NCBI GenBank assembly: GCA_900078775.1
Contig: LT549889.1
Location: 3,968,001 to 4,032,000, forward strand
DNA length: 64,000 bases
Direction: 5' to 3'
From: Mycolicibacterium aurum
GTDB lineage: Bacteria; Actinomycetota; Actinomycetes; Mycobacteriales; Mycobacteriaceae
The position numbers and the translations under genes were made by a program. The notes below the pieces were generated by a model that worked only from the letters and a program-made list of their open reading frames with translations, had not been told where the DNA came from and made no database searches. Below are positions 36,644 through 45,453 of the stretch, one piece after another; positions within the stretch are counted from its first letter, which is position 1, and every line of letters starts with the position of its first letter.

Positions 36644-37348
36644 TCAGGCGGCGACGGCGCGGGCGGGATCGGCCTGCCAGCGATACACATCCGGCGCGCA
36701 GCCGTGCATCAGCGCCAGCTCGATCGCGTCGATGGCGGCCTGCCGCGGGCCGGGGTGGCGCAGCTGGTTCGCGGAGACCGCCAGCCGTACCGTCCCGCCG
36801 CGGCGCGCCGTGCGCTCGGCCGATAACACCAGCGTGCGGCACCACCAGGTCTCGGACAGGAATCCCGCGCCGATACCGAGCACCCGCGCCGGGGTCGTGC
36901 TGCGGCGGACCAGATCGGTGACCCCGGACAGCCCGGCATGAAGCCGGAAACCATTGCGCGGCAACGCAGTCAACGTTCCGTCGGACACCGACCAGCCGGG
37001 CGCGGCGAACAGTCGGGTGCGCAGGCCCAGCTGCTCCATCACCCGGTCGGCGCCCATCAGCCGCAGGTTCGCCTCGTGCGCGGGCAGGGTGGCGAACTCG
37101 CTGCGCCGCTTCCGGGTGGCGGCCTCGTCGTAACCGTGTAGCACCACCGCGGCCCCGCCGCCGCGGCGGTCGGTCAACCACCGCACGGTGTCCGGGTCAC
37201 GGTCCAGCCGGTAGCCGCCCCGCAGGCGCGGGGCGACGAACAGCGATACCGGCACCCCGCGGGCATGCAGCGCCGCACAGAAGTCGTCGACGTCGGAGAG
37301 GGTGCGGTCCCGGATCCCGGAGATCGAGACGATCAGCTCTGCGGTCAC
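36644..37348 (-). CDS. DUF2334 polysaccharide-deacetylase-like protein
   Basis: A 234-residue protein beginning with a short strand (AELIVSISGIRD) and containing VVLHGYDE, the DUF2334/NodB-like histidine-aspartate region, plus ANLRLMGADRVMEQLG and a late CHB-like repeat. The family resembles carbohydrate deacetylases, but which residues bind metal is uncertain. The GTG at 37348 is used. It lies 15 bp upstream of the FAD dehydrogenase on the same strand, so the two are probably co-transcribed. Confidence 0.75.
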   Translation of the reverse strand: MTAELIVSISGIRDRTLSDVDDFCAALHARGVPVSLFVAPRLRGGYRLDRDPDTVRWLTDRRGGGAAVVLHGYDEAATRKRRSEFATLPAHEANLRLMGADRVMEQLGLRTRLFAAPGWSVSDGTLTALPRNGFRLHAGLSGVTDLVRRSTTPARVLGIGAGFLSETWWCRTLVLSAERTARRGGTVRLAVSANQLRHPGPRQAAIDAIELALMHGCAPDVYRWQADPARAVAA

Positions 37349-37409
37349 ACCCGCAGAGTGTGCCCGGCCCGGGTGTCCCGCCGGTGGCGCACACCCGGCC
37401 GGCAGGTGG

Positions 37410-37898
37410 CTAGTTCGCGACGACCGCCTCGATCGCACTGATCACCTCGGGGGCGTCCGGTTCGGTGCGCGGGCGGAACCGGTTGACCACGGAGCCGTCG
37501 GCGGCCAGCAGGAACTTCTCGAAGTTCCACTGGATGTCACCGGCCTGCCCGTCGGCGTCGGCGGCCGCGGTCAGCTCGGCGTACAGCGGGTGCCGATTCT
37601 CGCCGTTGACGTCGGTCTTGGCCAGCAGCGGGAAGGTCACCCCATAGGTGGTCGAGCAGAACGTCTGGATTTCCTCGGCGGTGCCGGGTTCCTGGCCCAT
37701 GAACTGGTTGCACGGCACCCCGACGACGGTCAGACCGCGGTCGGCGTAATCCTTGGCGATCTTCTCCAGCGCGCTGTACTGCGGGGTCAGACCGCATTTG
37801 GAGGCGACGTTGACGACCAGCGTTGCACGAGAGGACAATTCGGCGAGCGTGGTGTCGGTGCCGTCGATGGTGGTCAGCGGGATGTCTTTGAGGCTCAC
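37410..37898 (-). CDS. Glutathione-peroxidase-family thiol peroxidase
   Basis: A 162-residue GPx-fold peroxidase with cysteine rather than selenocysteine: the peroxidatic C35 is in ASKCGLTPQ. Q69 (CNQFMGQEPG) and the WNFEKF tryptophan-asparagine pair complete the tetrad. Since mycobacteria lack glutathione it presumably uses thioredoxin. The GTG at 37898 is chosen because TAGCGT (37906-37911) lies 7 nt upstream, a leaderless promoter that overlaps the stop codon of the preceding tetR gene. Confidence 0.9.
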   Translation of the reverse strand: MSLKDIPLTTIDGTDTTLAELSSRATLVVNVASKCGLTPQYSALEKIAKDYADRGLTVVGVPCNQFMGQEPGTAEEIQTFCSTTYGVTFPLLAKTDVNGENRHPLYAELTAAADADGQAGDIQWNFEKFLLAADGSVVNRFRPRTEPDAPEVISAIEAVVAN

Positions 37899-37905
37899 CG
37901 ACACG

Positions 37906-37911
37906 ACGCTA
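37906..37911 (-). promoter_or_regulatory. gpx -10 overlapping the tetR stop codon
   Basis: TAGCGT on the minus strand contains the TAG stop of the upstream TetR gene and sits 7 nt from the peroxidase GTG. It allows peroxidase expression independent of the regulator. Confidence 0.55.
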
Positions 37912-38463
37912 GCCGTCGAACAGGATCGCCGCCAGCCTCTCGACGGTGGCGATCGGATCCCCGGCGGTGTCGACGGCGTCGTTGAGCCAGAGCTGGGCGA
38001 AGCCGTGCACCATCGACCAGGCGGCCAGGGCGGCGCCGGTCGGGTCGGCCTGGGCGTGCGGATCGGCCAGGGTGTCCACTCCGGCGCGCAGTTCCGCATC
38101 CGCCGCGGCCGAGGCCGTCAGCAGCTGCGGGTCCGCATCGTCGTAGAGCGACTTGTCGAACATCACCTCGAAGTGGCCGGGGTGTTCGAGGGCGAAGCGC
38201 ACGTAGGCCTTGGCGGCGTCGATGAACTCCGGCCGGGCGTCGGCCAGTTCGGCGGCGAGGAGTCGGTACCCCTCGGCGGCCAGGGCGGTGAACAGGCCAC
38301 GCCGATCGCCGAAATGATGGGCCGGGGCGGCGTGCGACACCCCGGCCGCGCGGGCCAGCTCGCGCAGCGAAATGCCGTCGGCACCGCGTTCGGCGACCAA
38401 CTCGGCGGCCCGGGCCAGGATGGTGGACCGCAGGTCCCCGTGGTGGTAGCTCGCCTTGCCCAT
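37909..38463 (-). CDS. TetR family transcriptional regulator
   Basis: A 184-residue regulator with the HTH ISLRELARAAGVSHAAPAHHFGDRRGLFTAL (about 31-62), a variant in which the usual Y-Y-H is A-H-H, and a helical C-terminal WHG-type domain (WSMVHGFAQLW). It lies directly upstream of the peroxidase gene on the same strand; the two may be co-transcribed besides the internal promoter. No operator was found by eye. Confidence 0.85.
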   Translation of the reverse strand: MGKASYHHGDLRSTILARAAELVAERGADGISLRELARAAGVSHAAPAHHFGDRRGLFTALAAEGYRLLAAELADARPEFIDAAKAYVRFALEHPGHFEVMFDKSLYDDADPQLLTASAAADAELRAGVDTLADPHAQADPTGAALAAWSMVHGFAQLWLNDAVDTAGDPIATVERLAAILFDG

Positions 38464-38508
38464 CGGCCCATCATAGCCGCCATCTTGACAGCGACTAGAT
38501 GAATGGCG

Positions 38509-40659
38509 TCAGGTGCGCGGGCCGCCGAACAGGCTGCGCGTCTGACCGTCACCGTGGTTGGCCGGATCCGCGGTGGCCAGCAGCCAGGCGTACTGGAACG
38601 CGGCTTCCTTCCACCGCTCGTACCGGCCGCTGATACCGCCGTGCCCGGCCACCATCTCGGTCTTGAGCAACACCTTGCCGGCGTCGGCCACCGGGTCCTG
38701 CTGCGCGTACCGCAGTGCGGCAACCCATTTCGCCGGTTCCACGTAGTACACCCGGGTGTCGTTGAGCGAGGTCATCGCCAGCACCGCCGGATAGTCGTGG
38801 GACCCGACGTTCTCGTACGGCGAGTACGACTTCATGTACTCGTAGACGTCCTTGTCCTCCAACGGATTTCCCCACTCGTCCCATTCGGTGACGGTGAGCG
38901 GCAGGGAGGGGTCCAAGATGGTGGTCAGCGGGTCGACGAACGGCACCTGGGCCAGCACGCCGGCGAACAGGTGCGGGGCCAGGTTGTGCACCGCCCCGAC
39001 CAGCAGACCGCCGGCGCTGCCGCCGAGGGCGACCAGGTTTTCCGGGCGGGTCAGGTCGGTGGCCACCAGATGCTCTGCGACGGCGATGAAGTCGGTGAAG
39101 CTGTTCCGCTTGCGCAGCAGCTTGCCGTCCTCATACCATGGCCGGCCCAGTTCGCCACCGCCACGCACATGGGCCACCGCGAACACCATGCCGCGGTCCA
39201 GCAGCGACAGCCGCGCGATGGAGAACCGCGGGTCCTCACAGGATTCGTAGGCGCCGTAGCCGTACAGCAGGGTCGGCGCCGGGAAGGCCAGACCGGCCCG
39301 GTGCACGATGGAGATCGGGATGCGGGCCCCGTCCGCGGCGACCGCCCAGTCCCGGCGCTCCACGTACTCCTCGGGCCGGTAGTCCCCGAGCACCGGCTGC
39401 TCGCGCAGCAGGGTCCGTTCCCCGGTCACCAGGTCCAGGTCGTAGATGCGCACCGGGATCACCCAGGACACCGCGCCCACCCGCAGCTTGGGCGAGGACC
39501 AGTTCGGGTTGCCGCTCAGCCCGGCCGACATCAGTTCGGACTCGAACTCGATCTCCTGCGGGGTGCCGTAGCTGCCATCGGATTCGATCGGCCACAACTG
39601 GATTCGGGGCAGTGCCTCGCGACGGTAGCTGACCACCAGCAGGCGCTCGAAGGCGTCGACGCCGTCGAGGCGGACGTCCTCCCGGTGCTCGATCAACGTG
39701 CGCAGTGCGGTCGGGTCGCTGACCGGCGCCTCGGCCAGGGTGAAGTTCACCGCGCCGTCGTTGTGCAGGATCAGGAAGCGGTCCTGCCCGCCGATGACGG
39801 CGTGCTCCACCGAGTATTCGATGCCGTCGCGACGCGGCCACACCACGGTGAACTCGGCGTCCGGATCCCGCGCGTCGGCGTAGCGCACCTCGGAGGTGAC
39901 CGCACTGCCGGCGGCGATGATGACGTATTTGTCGCTGCGGGTGCGTCCGACGCCGAGCCAATAGCGTTCGTCGGCTTCGTGATACACCTTCTGCGCGGGC
40001 CGGCCCGACCCCAGCCGGTGCCGCCACACGGTGTCCGGGCGCCACGCCTCGTCCACGGTGACGTAGTACAGCGACTTGTTGTCGGCGGCCCAGGTCGCCC
40101 CGGCCCCGATCCCGGTGATGGTGTCGGAGTAGAACTCGCCGGTGCGCAGGTCCTTGAACCGCAACGTGTACCGCTCGTCGCCCTTGACGTCCACCGAGAA
40201 CGCCAGGATGTTGCCGTCCACGCTGACGGTGATCGCGCCGAGGGAGAAGAACTCGTGGCCCTCGGCCTCGATGTTCTCGTCGAGCAGGATCTGCTCGCCC
40301 GCGATCGCGGTGTTCTCGTCGAGTACCGGCGGGGTCCAGTCCCCCGGGTCGCTGATCGGGCAGCGGCAGTGCACGCCGTACTGGCGTCCTTCGAAGCTGC
40401 GCGCGTAGTACCACCAGTCCCCGCGGCGGGTCGGGACGGACAGATCGGTTTCCTTGGTGCGCGCCTTGATCTCGTCGAAGATCTTCTGCCGCAACGGCTC
40501 CAGCCCGGCGGTGGCGACCTCGGTGTGCGCGTTCTCGGCTTCCAGGTAGGCGATCACCTCGGGATTGGACTTCTCCCGCAGCCACTCATAGTGGTCGATG
40601 AACACGTCACCGTGGTGTTCGCGGCGGTGCTCGACCCGCTTGGCGATCGGGGCCGTCAC
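38509..40659 (-). CDS. ptrB: Oligopeptidase B (S9 prolyl-oligopeptidase family), intact
   Basis: A 716-residue serine peptidase with an N-terminal seven-bladed propeller (about 70-400) and a C-terminal hydrolase domain. The nucleophile is in GGSAGGLL, the acid in TSLNDTRV, and the histidine in VAGHGGISGR. It cleaves short peptides after basic residues. In M. tuberculosis the same gene is split into ptrBa and ptrBb; here it is a single open frame. The GTG overlaps the purC stop (GTGA), coupling it to purine synthesis. Confidence 0.92.
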   Translation of the reverse strand: MTAPIAKRVEHRREHHGDVFIDHYEWLREKSNPEVIAYLEAENAHTEVATAGLEPLRQKIFDEIKARTKETDLSVPTRRGDWWYYARSFEGRQYGVHCRCPISDPGDWTPPVLDENTAIAGEQILLDENIEAEGHEFFSLGAITVSVDGNILAFSVDVKGDERYTLRFKDLRTGEFYSDTITGIGAGATWAADNKSLYYVTVDEAWRPDTVWRHRLGSGRPAQKVYHEADERYWLGVGRTRSDKYVIIAAGSAVTSEVRYADARDPDAEFTVVWPRRDGIEYSVEHAVIGGQDRFLILHNDGAVNFTLAEAPVSDPTALRTLIEHREDVRLDGVDAFERLLVVSYRREALPRIQLWPIESDGSYGTPQEIEFESELMSAGLSGNPNWSSPKLRVGAVSWVIPVRIYDLDLVTGERTLLREQPVLGDYRPEEYVERRDWAVAADGARIPISIVHRAGLAFPAPTLLYGYGAYESCEDPRFSIARLSLLDRGMVFAVAHVRGGGELGRPWYEDGKLLRKRNSFTDFIAVAEHLVATDLTRPENLVALGGSAGGLLVGAVHNLAPHLFAGVLAQVPFVDPLTTILDPSLPLTVTEWDEWGNPLEDKDVYEYMKSYSPYENVGSHDYPAVLAMTSLNDTRVYYVEPAKWVAALRYAQQDPVADAGKVLLKTEMVAGHGGISGRYERWKEAAFQYAWLLATADPANHGDGQTRSLFGGPRT

Positions 40660-41543
40660 GCGCCGATCCAATCGGCGAAGCTCAACCCGGAGATCCGCTC
40701 GTAGGCCTCGATGTACCGGGCCCGGGTGGCCGCGGCGATCTCGGCGGGCAGCGGTGGCGGCGGGGTGTCGGAGTGCCGGTCCCAACCCGAGTCGGGTCCG
40801 GTCAGCCAGTTGCGCACGAACTGCTTGTCGTAACTGGGCTGCACCTCGCCGGGCTGATAGGTGTCGGCCGGCCAGTACCGCGAGGAGTCCGGGGTGAGCA
40901 CCTCGTCGGCGAGCACCAGCTGCCCGGAGCCGTCCACCCCGAACTCGAACTTGGTGTCGGCGACGATGATGCCCTTGCTCAGCGCGTGCTCGGCGGCCGT
41001 GCGGTAGATGTCCAGGGTCGCCTCCCGCAGTTGCGCGGCCCGCTCGGCGCCGACCAGCGCGACCACCGCGTCATAGGACACGTTCTCGTCGTGCTCGCCG
41101 ATCTCGGCCTTGGTCGCCGGGGTGAACAGCGGCTCGTCGAACTTGCTGGCCTCACCGAGCCCGGCGGGCAGCTCGATCCCGCACACGGACCCGGTCTTCT
41201 GGTAGTCGATCAGCCCGGAGCCGGTCAGGTATCCGCGCGCCACGCATTCCACGGGCAGCATCTCCAGGGCCCGCACCACCAGCGCGCGGCCCAGCACCTC
41301 CGCCGGGATGCGCTCATCGTCGGGCGGGCCCGCGAGATGGTTGGCGACCCCGAGATGGTCGAAGAAGAAGACGCTCATGGCGGTGAGGATCCGGCCCTTG
41401 TCCGGGATCGTGGTCTCCAGGATGTGGTCATAGGCCGAGATGCGGTCGCTGGCCACGAACAGCAGGTGTCCGTCGTCGATGCGGTACAGCTCGCGAACTT
41501 TGCCGCTGGCCAGATGCTGGTAGTCGGTCAGAGCAGGGCGCAT
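40656..41543 (-). CDS. purC: SAICAR synthase PurC
   Basis: A 295-residue ATP-dependent ligase joining CAIR and aspartate in purine synthesis. GKVRELYRIDDGHLLFVASDRISAYD is the N-terminal ATP site; ECVARGYLTGSG and DTKFEFG contain substrate and catalytic residues. The length fits the single-domain bacterial/yeast-like type. It is coupled to ptrB. It is divergent from a plus-strand membrane protein 30 bp away. Confidence 0.95.
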   Translation of the reverse strand: MRPALTDYQHLASGKVRELYRIDDGHLLFVASDRISAYDHILETTIPDKGRILTAMSVFFFDHLGVANHLAGPPDDERIPAEVLGRALVVRALEMLPVECVARGYLTGSGLIDYQKTGSVCGIELPAGLGEASKFDEPLFTPATKAEIGEHDENVSYDAVVALVGAERAAQLREATLDIYRTAAEHALSKGIIVADTKFEFGVDGSGQLVLADEVLTPDSSRYWPADTYQPGEVQPSYDKQFVRNWLTGPDSGWDRHSDTPPPPLPAEIAAATRARYIEAYERISGLSFADWIGA

Positions 41544-41573
41544 TGACCCACCCTATGTGCTGGGATCGATGCC

Positions 41574-42185
41574 ATGAGACTGCGGTACCTGCCCTACGCC
41601 ACTCGGCCCGGCCGCCTGCTGGCCCAGCTCGTCAGCGACATCATCGTGATCGCCTGGACCGCCGTGTGGGTGATGGTGGGCAGCGCCGTGTACGCCGCGG
41701 TCGCCACCATCGCCGAGGTCGGCCGTCAGGTGCGCAGCGGCGCCGACGGGGTGTCGGGCAGCCTGAACTCCGCCGGTGAGAGCGCCGACGACATCCCGCT
41801 GATCGGCGGGGCGTTGAGCGGGCCGCTGCGCGCCGCCAGCGAGGCGGCCGGCGAGATCGCCGGTGCGGGCCAGAACCTGGACAGCACCGCGACCTGGCTG
41901 GCCTGGGTGCTGGCGGTGGCCGTCGCGGCCACCCCGATCCTGGCGGTGGCCATGCCCTGGCTGTTCCTGCGGGTGCGGTTCTTCCGCCGCAAGCTGACCG
42001 TGCTGACGCTGGCCTCCACGCACGCCGGCCAGGAACTGCTGGCGATGCGCGCGCTGGCCAACCGGCCGCTGGGCAAGCTGACCGCGATCCATCCGGACCC
42101 GATCGGGGCCTGGCGTCGCGACGACCGCCCGGCCATCCGGGGCCTGGCGCTGCTGGAGTTGCACGCCGCCGGAGTTCGGCTGTGA
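41574..42185 (+). CDS. Conserved membrane protein (Rv0779c-like)
   Basis: A 203-residue protein with two hydrophobic helices (about 20-45 and 105-128) separated by a 60-residue Ser/Gly/Ala-rich loop, and a basic cytoplasmic-like C-terminus (RFFRRKL). It resembles Rv0779c, of unknown function. The loop would be external if the N-terminal arginines follow the positive-inside rule. It is convergent with a DUF1707 gene 19 bp away. Confidence 0.8.
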   Translation: MRLRYLPYATRPGRLLAQLVSDIIVIAWTAVWVMVGSAVYAAVATIAEVGRQVRSGADGVSGSLNSAGESADDIPLIGGALSGPLRAASEAAGEIAGAGQNLDSTATWLAWVLAVAVAATPILAVAMPWLFLRVRFFRRKLTVLTLASTHAGQELLAMRALANRPLGKLTAIHPDPIGAWRRDDRPAIRGLALLELHAAGVRL

Positions 42186-42204
42186 CCGGCCGGGATCGAG
42201 CTGA

Positions 42205-42804
42205 CTATCGGCCGCCGTGCAGACGGCGCAGGAACGTCCCGAACGGGTGGCGCACGCTGACCGAGCCCAGCCGGACCTTGCCGCGGACCACCACATGCAA
42301 CTGATCGGGCTGCGGGTGGTTGCGCACCTTGGCCGTGGCGCTGCCGGCGATGGCGTCCACCCCGTTGAGGTCCGCGGTGGCCCCGGGCGGCACGATCAGC
42401 TCGGTCGAGCTCAGATAGTCGTCGATGAGCACCTCGACCACCCGGCCGGGCAGCACCGCCGAGGTGAAGTCCAGCGTGGTGCTGCACATCCGGGTGGTCA
42501 GGCTGATCACCGGCGCCACCGTCCACGGGCCGCGGCGCACGATCGAGGTCATCCACCCGCCGAGTTCCTCGGCCGGCACCGCCGCCCGCCGCGGCACCGG
42601 CGCCGCGCGCAGCTCCATATCGGGCAGGTCCGCCAGCACCGCGCGCAGCTCGCCGCGGGTGCGGGCGGCCAGCGTCCGGTCGGTGCGCTCGGCGAACTCG
42701 TCGAGGGTGATCATGCCGTCGCCGACCGCGCGCTCGAGCAGCCCGTTCACGTACGTACGGTCCGCATTGGACACTCGCAGGTGATCGTCCTGGCCTGAGT
42801 CCAT
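42205..42804 (-). CDS. DUF1707 (SHOCT-like) protein
   Basis: A 199-residue protein whose N-terminal DUF1707 helix bundle (about 9-62, LRVSNADRTYVNGLLERA...GMITLDEFAERTDRTLAA) is the actinobacterial SHOCT-like domain, often found in envelope or regulatory proteins. A beta-rich C-terminal part (DUF2154-like) follows. No membrane helix is seen. ATG 42804 is set by a TACCCT -10 (42812-42817) 7 nt upstream, a leaderless start. It lies downstream of cyp126. Confidence 0.82.
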   Translation of the reverse strand: MDSGQDDHLRVSNADRTYVNGLLERAVGDGMITLDEFAERTDRTLAARTRGELRAVLADLPDMELRAAPVPRRAAVPAEELGGWMTSIVRRGPWTVAPVISLTTRMCSTTLDFTSAVLPGRVVEVLIDDYLSSTELIVPPGATADLNGVDAIAGSATAKVRNHPQPDQLHVVVRGKVRLGSVSVRHPFGTFLRRLHGGR

Positions 42805-42821
42805 GCCTTCGAGGGTAGCGA

Positions 42822-44027
42822 TCAGTCGAATTCGACGAACAGGTGCCGAATACCGGTGTGCCGATTGCTGCGCGCCCACTCGACCGGTTCGGCCAGCCGG
42901 GCGCCGCCGAACCGCGTCACCAGCTCCTCGAACAGCACCCGCAGTTCCAGCCGGGCCAGGTTCGCGCCCAGGCAGTAGTGCACGCCCTGACCGAAGCCCA
43001 AGTGCGCATTGGGTTTCCGTGCGATGTCGAAGACGTCGGGCCGCTCGAATGCCGTCGGATCGCGGTTGGCCGAGCCCTCCCAGATCTGGACCTTCTGCCC
43101 GGCTTCGATGGTGTGCCCGCCCAGGGTGACCGCGCGGGTGGCGGTGCGCCGCTTGGACGGGGACGGGGTGGTCCAGCGCACCATCTCCTCGATCGCCGAT
43201 CCGAGCAGGTCGGGTTCGGACCGCAGCCGGCGCAGCTGATCGGGGTGCTCGATGAGGGCCAGCAGCCCGCCGGCCACCGCGTTGCGGGTGGTCTCGGCCC
43301 CGGCGCTGAACAGCAGGCTGAAGAACAGATACAACTCGAGATCCGACAGTTCGGCATCGGCGGCGTTGGCGACCACCGAGAGCATGTCATCGGTCGGTTC
43401 GGCCCGTTTGGCCGCGATCAACTGTCGGCCGTATTCGTACATCCGGGTCCCGGCCTCTTCTTGGGTGAGCTGGCGCATCTCGGCCGAGCGGGAGCCACCG
43501 AAGTCGAACTGCGGCTCGATGGCCTCGAACAGCCAGTACCGTTCGGATTCCGGGACACCGAGCAGGATGCAGATCATCTGCATCGGCAGCTCGGCGGCCA
43601 CCTCGACCAGGAAGTCCAGGGCCACACCGGGTTCGACGGCGTCCAGCAGGGTCTGTGCCCGGGCCCGCAGATCGGCCTCCACCCGGGCGATCATCCGCGG
43701 GGTGAGCCCGGAGCTGACCAGCCGGCGGATCTGGGCGTGCCGCGGATCGTCCATCATGTTCAGCACCTGCCCGGCGACGGACAGATCCTGCAGCAGGGTG
43801 CCCCCGTAGGGCCGGGCCCCGCCCGTCACCGACGAGTAGGTGACCGGGTCCCGCAGCACCGCAAGGGATTCGGCGTAGCTGGCCACCGACCAGAAGCCCT
43901 CCCCGTCCGGGGTGTGCTCGGTGGGCTCGTGCCAATAGACCGGAGCCTCACGGCGATGCACCTCGAACAGCCCGTGCGGGAAACCGTTCGCGAAGTTGTC
44001 GAGGTCGGTGAGGTCGGCCAGGGTCAC
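42822..44027 (-). CDS. cyp126: Cytochrome P450 CYP126
   Basis: A 401-residue P450. The haem loop FGQGVHYCLGANLAR has C352 as the iron ligand, the I-helix oxygen motif is AGAETTR, and ExxR follows. Overall similarity is to CYP126 (Rv0778), whose natural substrate is unknown. The GTG overlaps the purB stop by 4 bp, so it is translated together with purB as in M. tuberculosis, an arrangement with no metabolic explanation yet. No ferredoxin lies beside it. Confidence 0.9.
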   Translation of the reverse strand: MTLADLTDLDNFANGFPHGLFEVHRREAPVYWHEPTEHTPDGEGFWSVASYAESLAVLRDPVTYSSVTGGARPYGGTLLQDLSVAGQVLNMMDDPRHAQIRRLVSSGLTPRMIARVEADLRARAQTLLDAVEPGVALDFLVEVAAELPMQMICILLGVPESERYWLFEAIEPQFDFGGSRSAEMRQLTQEEAGTRMYEYGRQLIAAKRAEPTDDMLSVVANAADAELSDLELYLFFSLLFSAGAETTRNAVAGGLLALIEHPDQLRRLRSEPDLLGSAIEEMVRWTTPSPSKRRTATRAVTLGGHTIEAGQKVQIWEGSANRDPTAFERPDVFDIARKPNAHLGFGQGVHYCLGANLARLELRVLFEELVTRFGGARLAEPVEWARSNRHTGIRHLFVEFD

Positions 44028-45442
44028 AAGATGGCGCCCGAGGTGTACTTGGCCGCCTCCGGGTAACGCCCGACCAGGCCCTCGACCGCCGAGACGACGG
44101 TATCCACCTGGGCACCGGCGGCACCGGTGAACGCCGCCTTGTCGGCCAGCGCGGCGTCCAGGGCGACCCGGTCCAGCGGCAGCCGCGGGTCGGCGGCGAG
44201 GCGATCCAGCAGATCGGGCTCGGCGCCCCGTTCCCGCATGGCCAGCGCCACCGCGACGGCGTGCTCCTTGATGACCTCGTGGGCGGCCTCCCGGCCGACC
44301 CCGGCGCGCACCGCGGCGATGAGGATGCGGGTGGTGGCCAAAAACGGCAGGTAGCGGTCCAGTTCACGCTGGATCACCGCGGGGTAGGCGCCGAACTCGT
44401 CGAGCACGGTGAGGAAGGTCTCGGTCTGGCCGTCGATGGCGAAGAACGCGTCCGGCAGCGCGACCCGGCGCACCACCGAGCAGAACACGTCGCCCTCGTT
44501 CCACTGCGCGCCGGCCAGTTCGGCGGCCATCGAGGCGTACCCGCGCAGCACCACCTGCAGGCCGTTCACGCGTTCGCAGGAGCGGGTGTTCATCTTGTGC
44601 GGCATCGCCGAGGACCCGACCTGGCCCGGCGCGAAACCCTCGGTGACCAGTTCGTGCCCGGCCATCAGCCGGATGGTGTGCGCGAACGAGGACGGCCCGG
44701 CACCCAGCTGCACCAGCGCGGACACCACGTCATGGTCCAGCGAGCGCGGGTAGACCTGCCCGACGCTGGTGAAAACCTCTGTGAAACCCAGGAACTGGGC
44801 GACACGGCGTTCCAGCTCGGCGAGCCGGGCGGTGTCCCCGTCGAACAGGTCGAGCATGTCCTGGGCGGTACCCATCGGGCCCTTGATCCCGCGCAGCGGG
44901 TAGCGGTCGATCAGCTCCCGCAGCCGGGTCAGCGCGACCAGGGTCTCCTCGGCCGCCGAGGCGAACCGCTTGCCCAGTGTGGTGGCCTGGGCGGCGACGT
45001 TGTGGCTGCGCCCGGCCATCACCACATCGCGGTAGACGATGGCGCGTTCGGCCAGCCGGGCCACCACGGCCACCCCGTGCGAGAAGACCAATTCCAGCGA
45101 GTTGCGGATCTGCAGCTGCTCGACGTTCTCGGTGAGGTCGCGGCTGGTCATGCCCTTGTGCACGTGCTCGTGCCCGGCCAGGGCGTTGAATTCCTCGATG
45201 CGGGCCTTGACGTCGTGGCGGGTGACCCGCTCCCGGGCCGCGATCGAGCCCAGGTCGACAGTCTCCAGCACCCGCTCGTAGTCCTCGATGACGCCATCGG
45301 GGACGGCGACGCCGAGCTCGGCCTGGGCGCGCAGCACCGCCAACCACAACCGCCGTTCGGCGATGATCTTCGCCTCCGGTGACCAGATGGCGGCCATCTC
45401 GTCGCTGGCATAGCGGTTGGCGAGAACATTCGGGATCGTCAC
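44024..45442 (-). CDS. purB: Adenylosuccinate lyase PurB
   Basis: A 472-residue fumarase/aspartase-superfamily lyase acting twice in purine synthesis (SAICAR and adenylosuccinate). The signature GSSAMPHKMNT is present, and TSRDLTENVEQ and RSHNVAAQATTLG are active-site segments. The GTG at 45442 gives the normal N-terminus TIPNVLANRYAS. It follows a permease gene by 11 bp and overlaps cyp126. The upstream neighbours suggest a TetR-permease-purB-cyp126 transcription unit. Confidence 0.95.
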   Translation of the reverse strand: MTIPNVLANRYASDEMAAIWSPEAKIIAERRLWLAVLRAQAELGVAVPDGVIEDYERVLETVDLGSIAARERVTRHDVKARIEEFNALAGHEHVHKGMTSRDLTENVEQLQIRNSLELVFSHGVAVVARLAERAIVYRDVVMAGRSHNVAAQATTLGKRFASAAEETLVALTRLRELIDRYPLRGIKGPMGTAQDMLDLFDGDTARLAELERRVAQFLGFTEVFTSVGQVYPRSLDHDVVSALVQLGAGPSSFAHTIRLMAGHELVTEGFAPGQVGSSAMPHKMNTRSCERVNGLQVVLRGYASMAAELAGAQWNEGDVFCSVVRRVALPDAFFAIDGQTETFLTVLDEFGAYPAVIQRELDRYLPFLATTRILIAAVRAGVGREAAHEVIKEHAVAVALAMRERGAEPDLLDRLAADPRLPLDRVALDAALADKAAFTGAAGAQVDTVVSAVEGLVGRYPEAAKYTSGAIL

Positions 45443-45453
45443 GGCAACACAGC

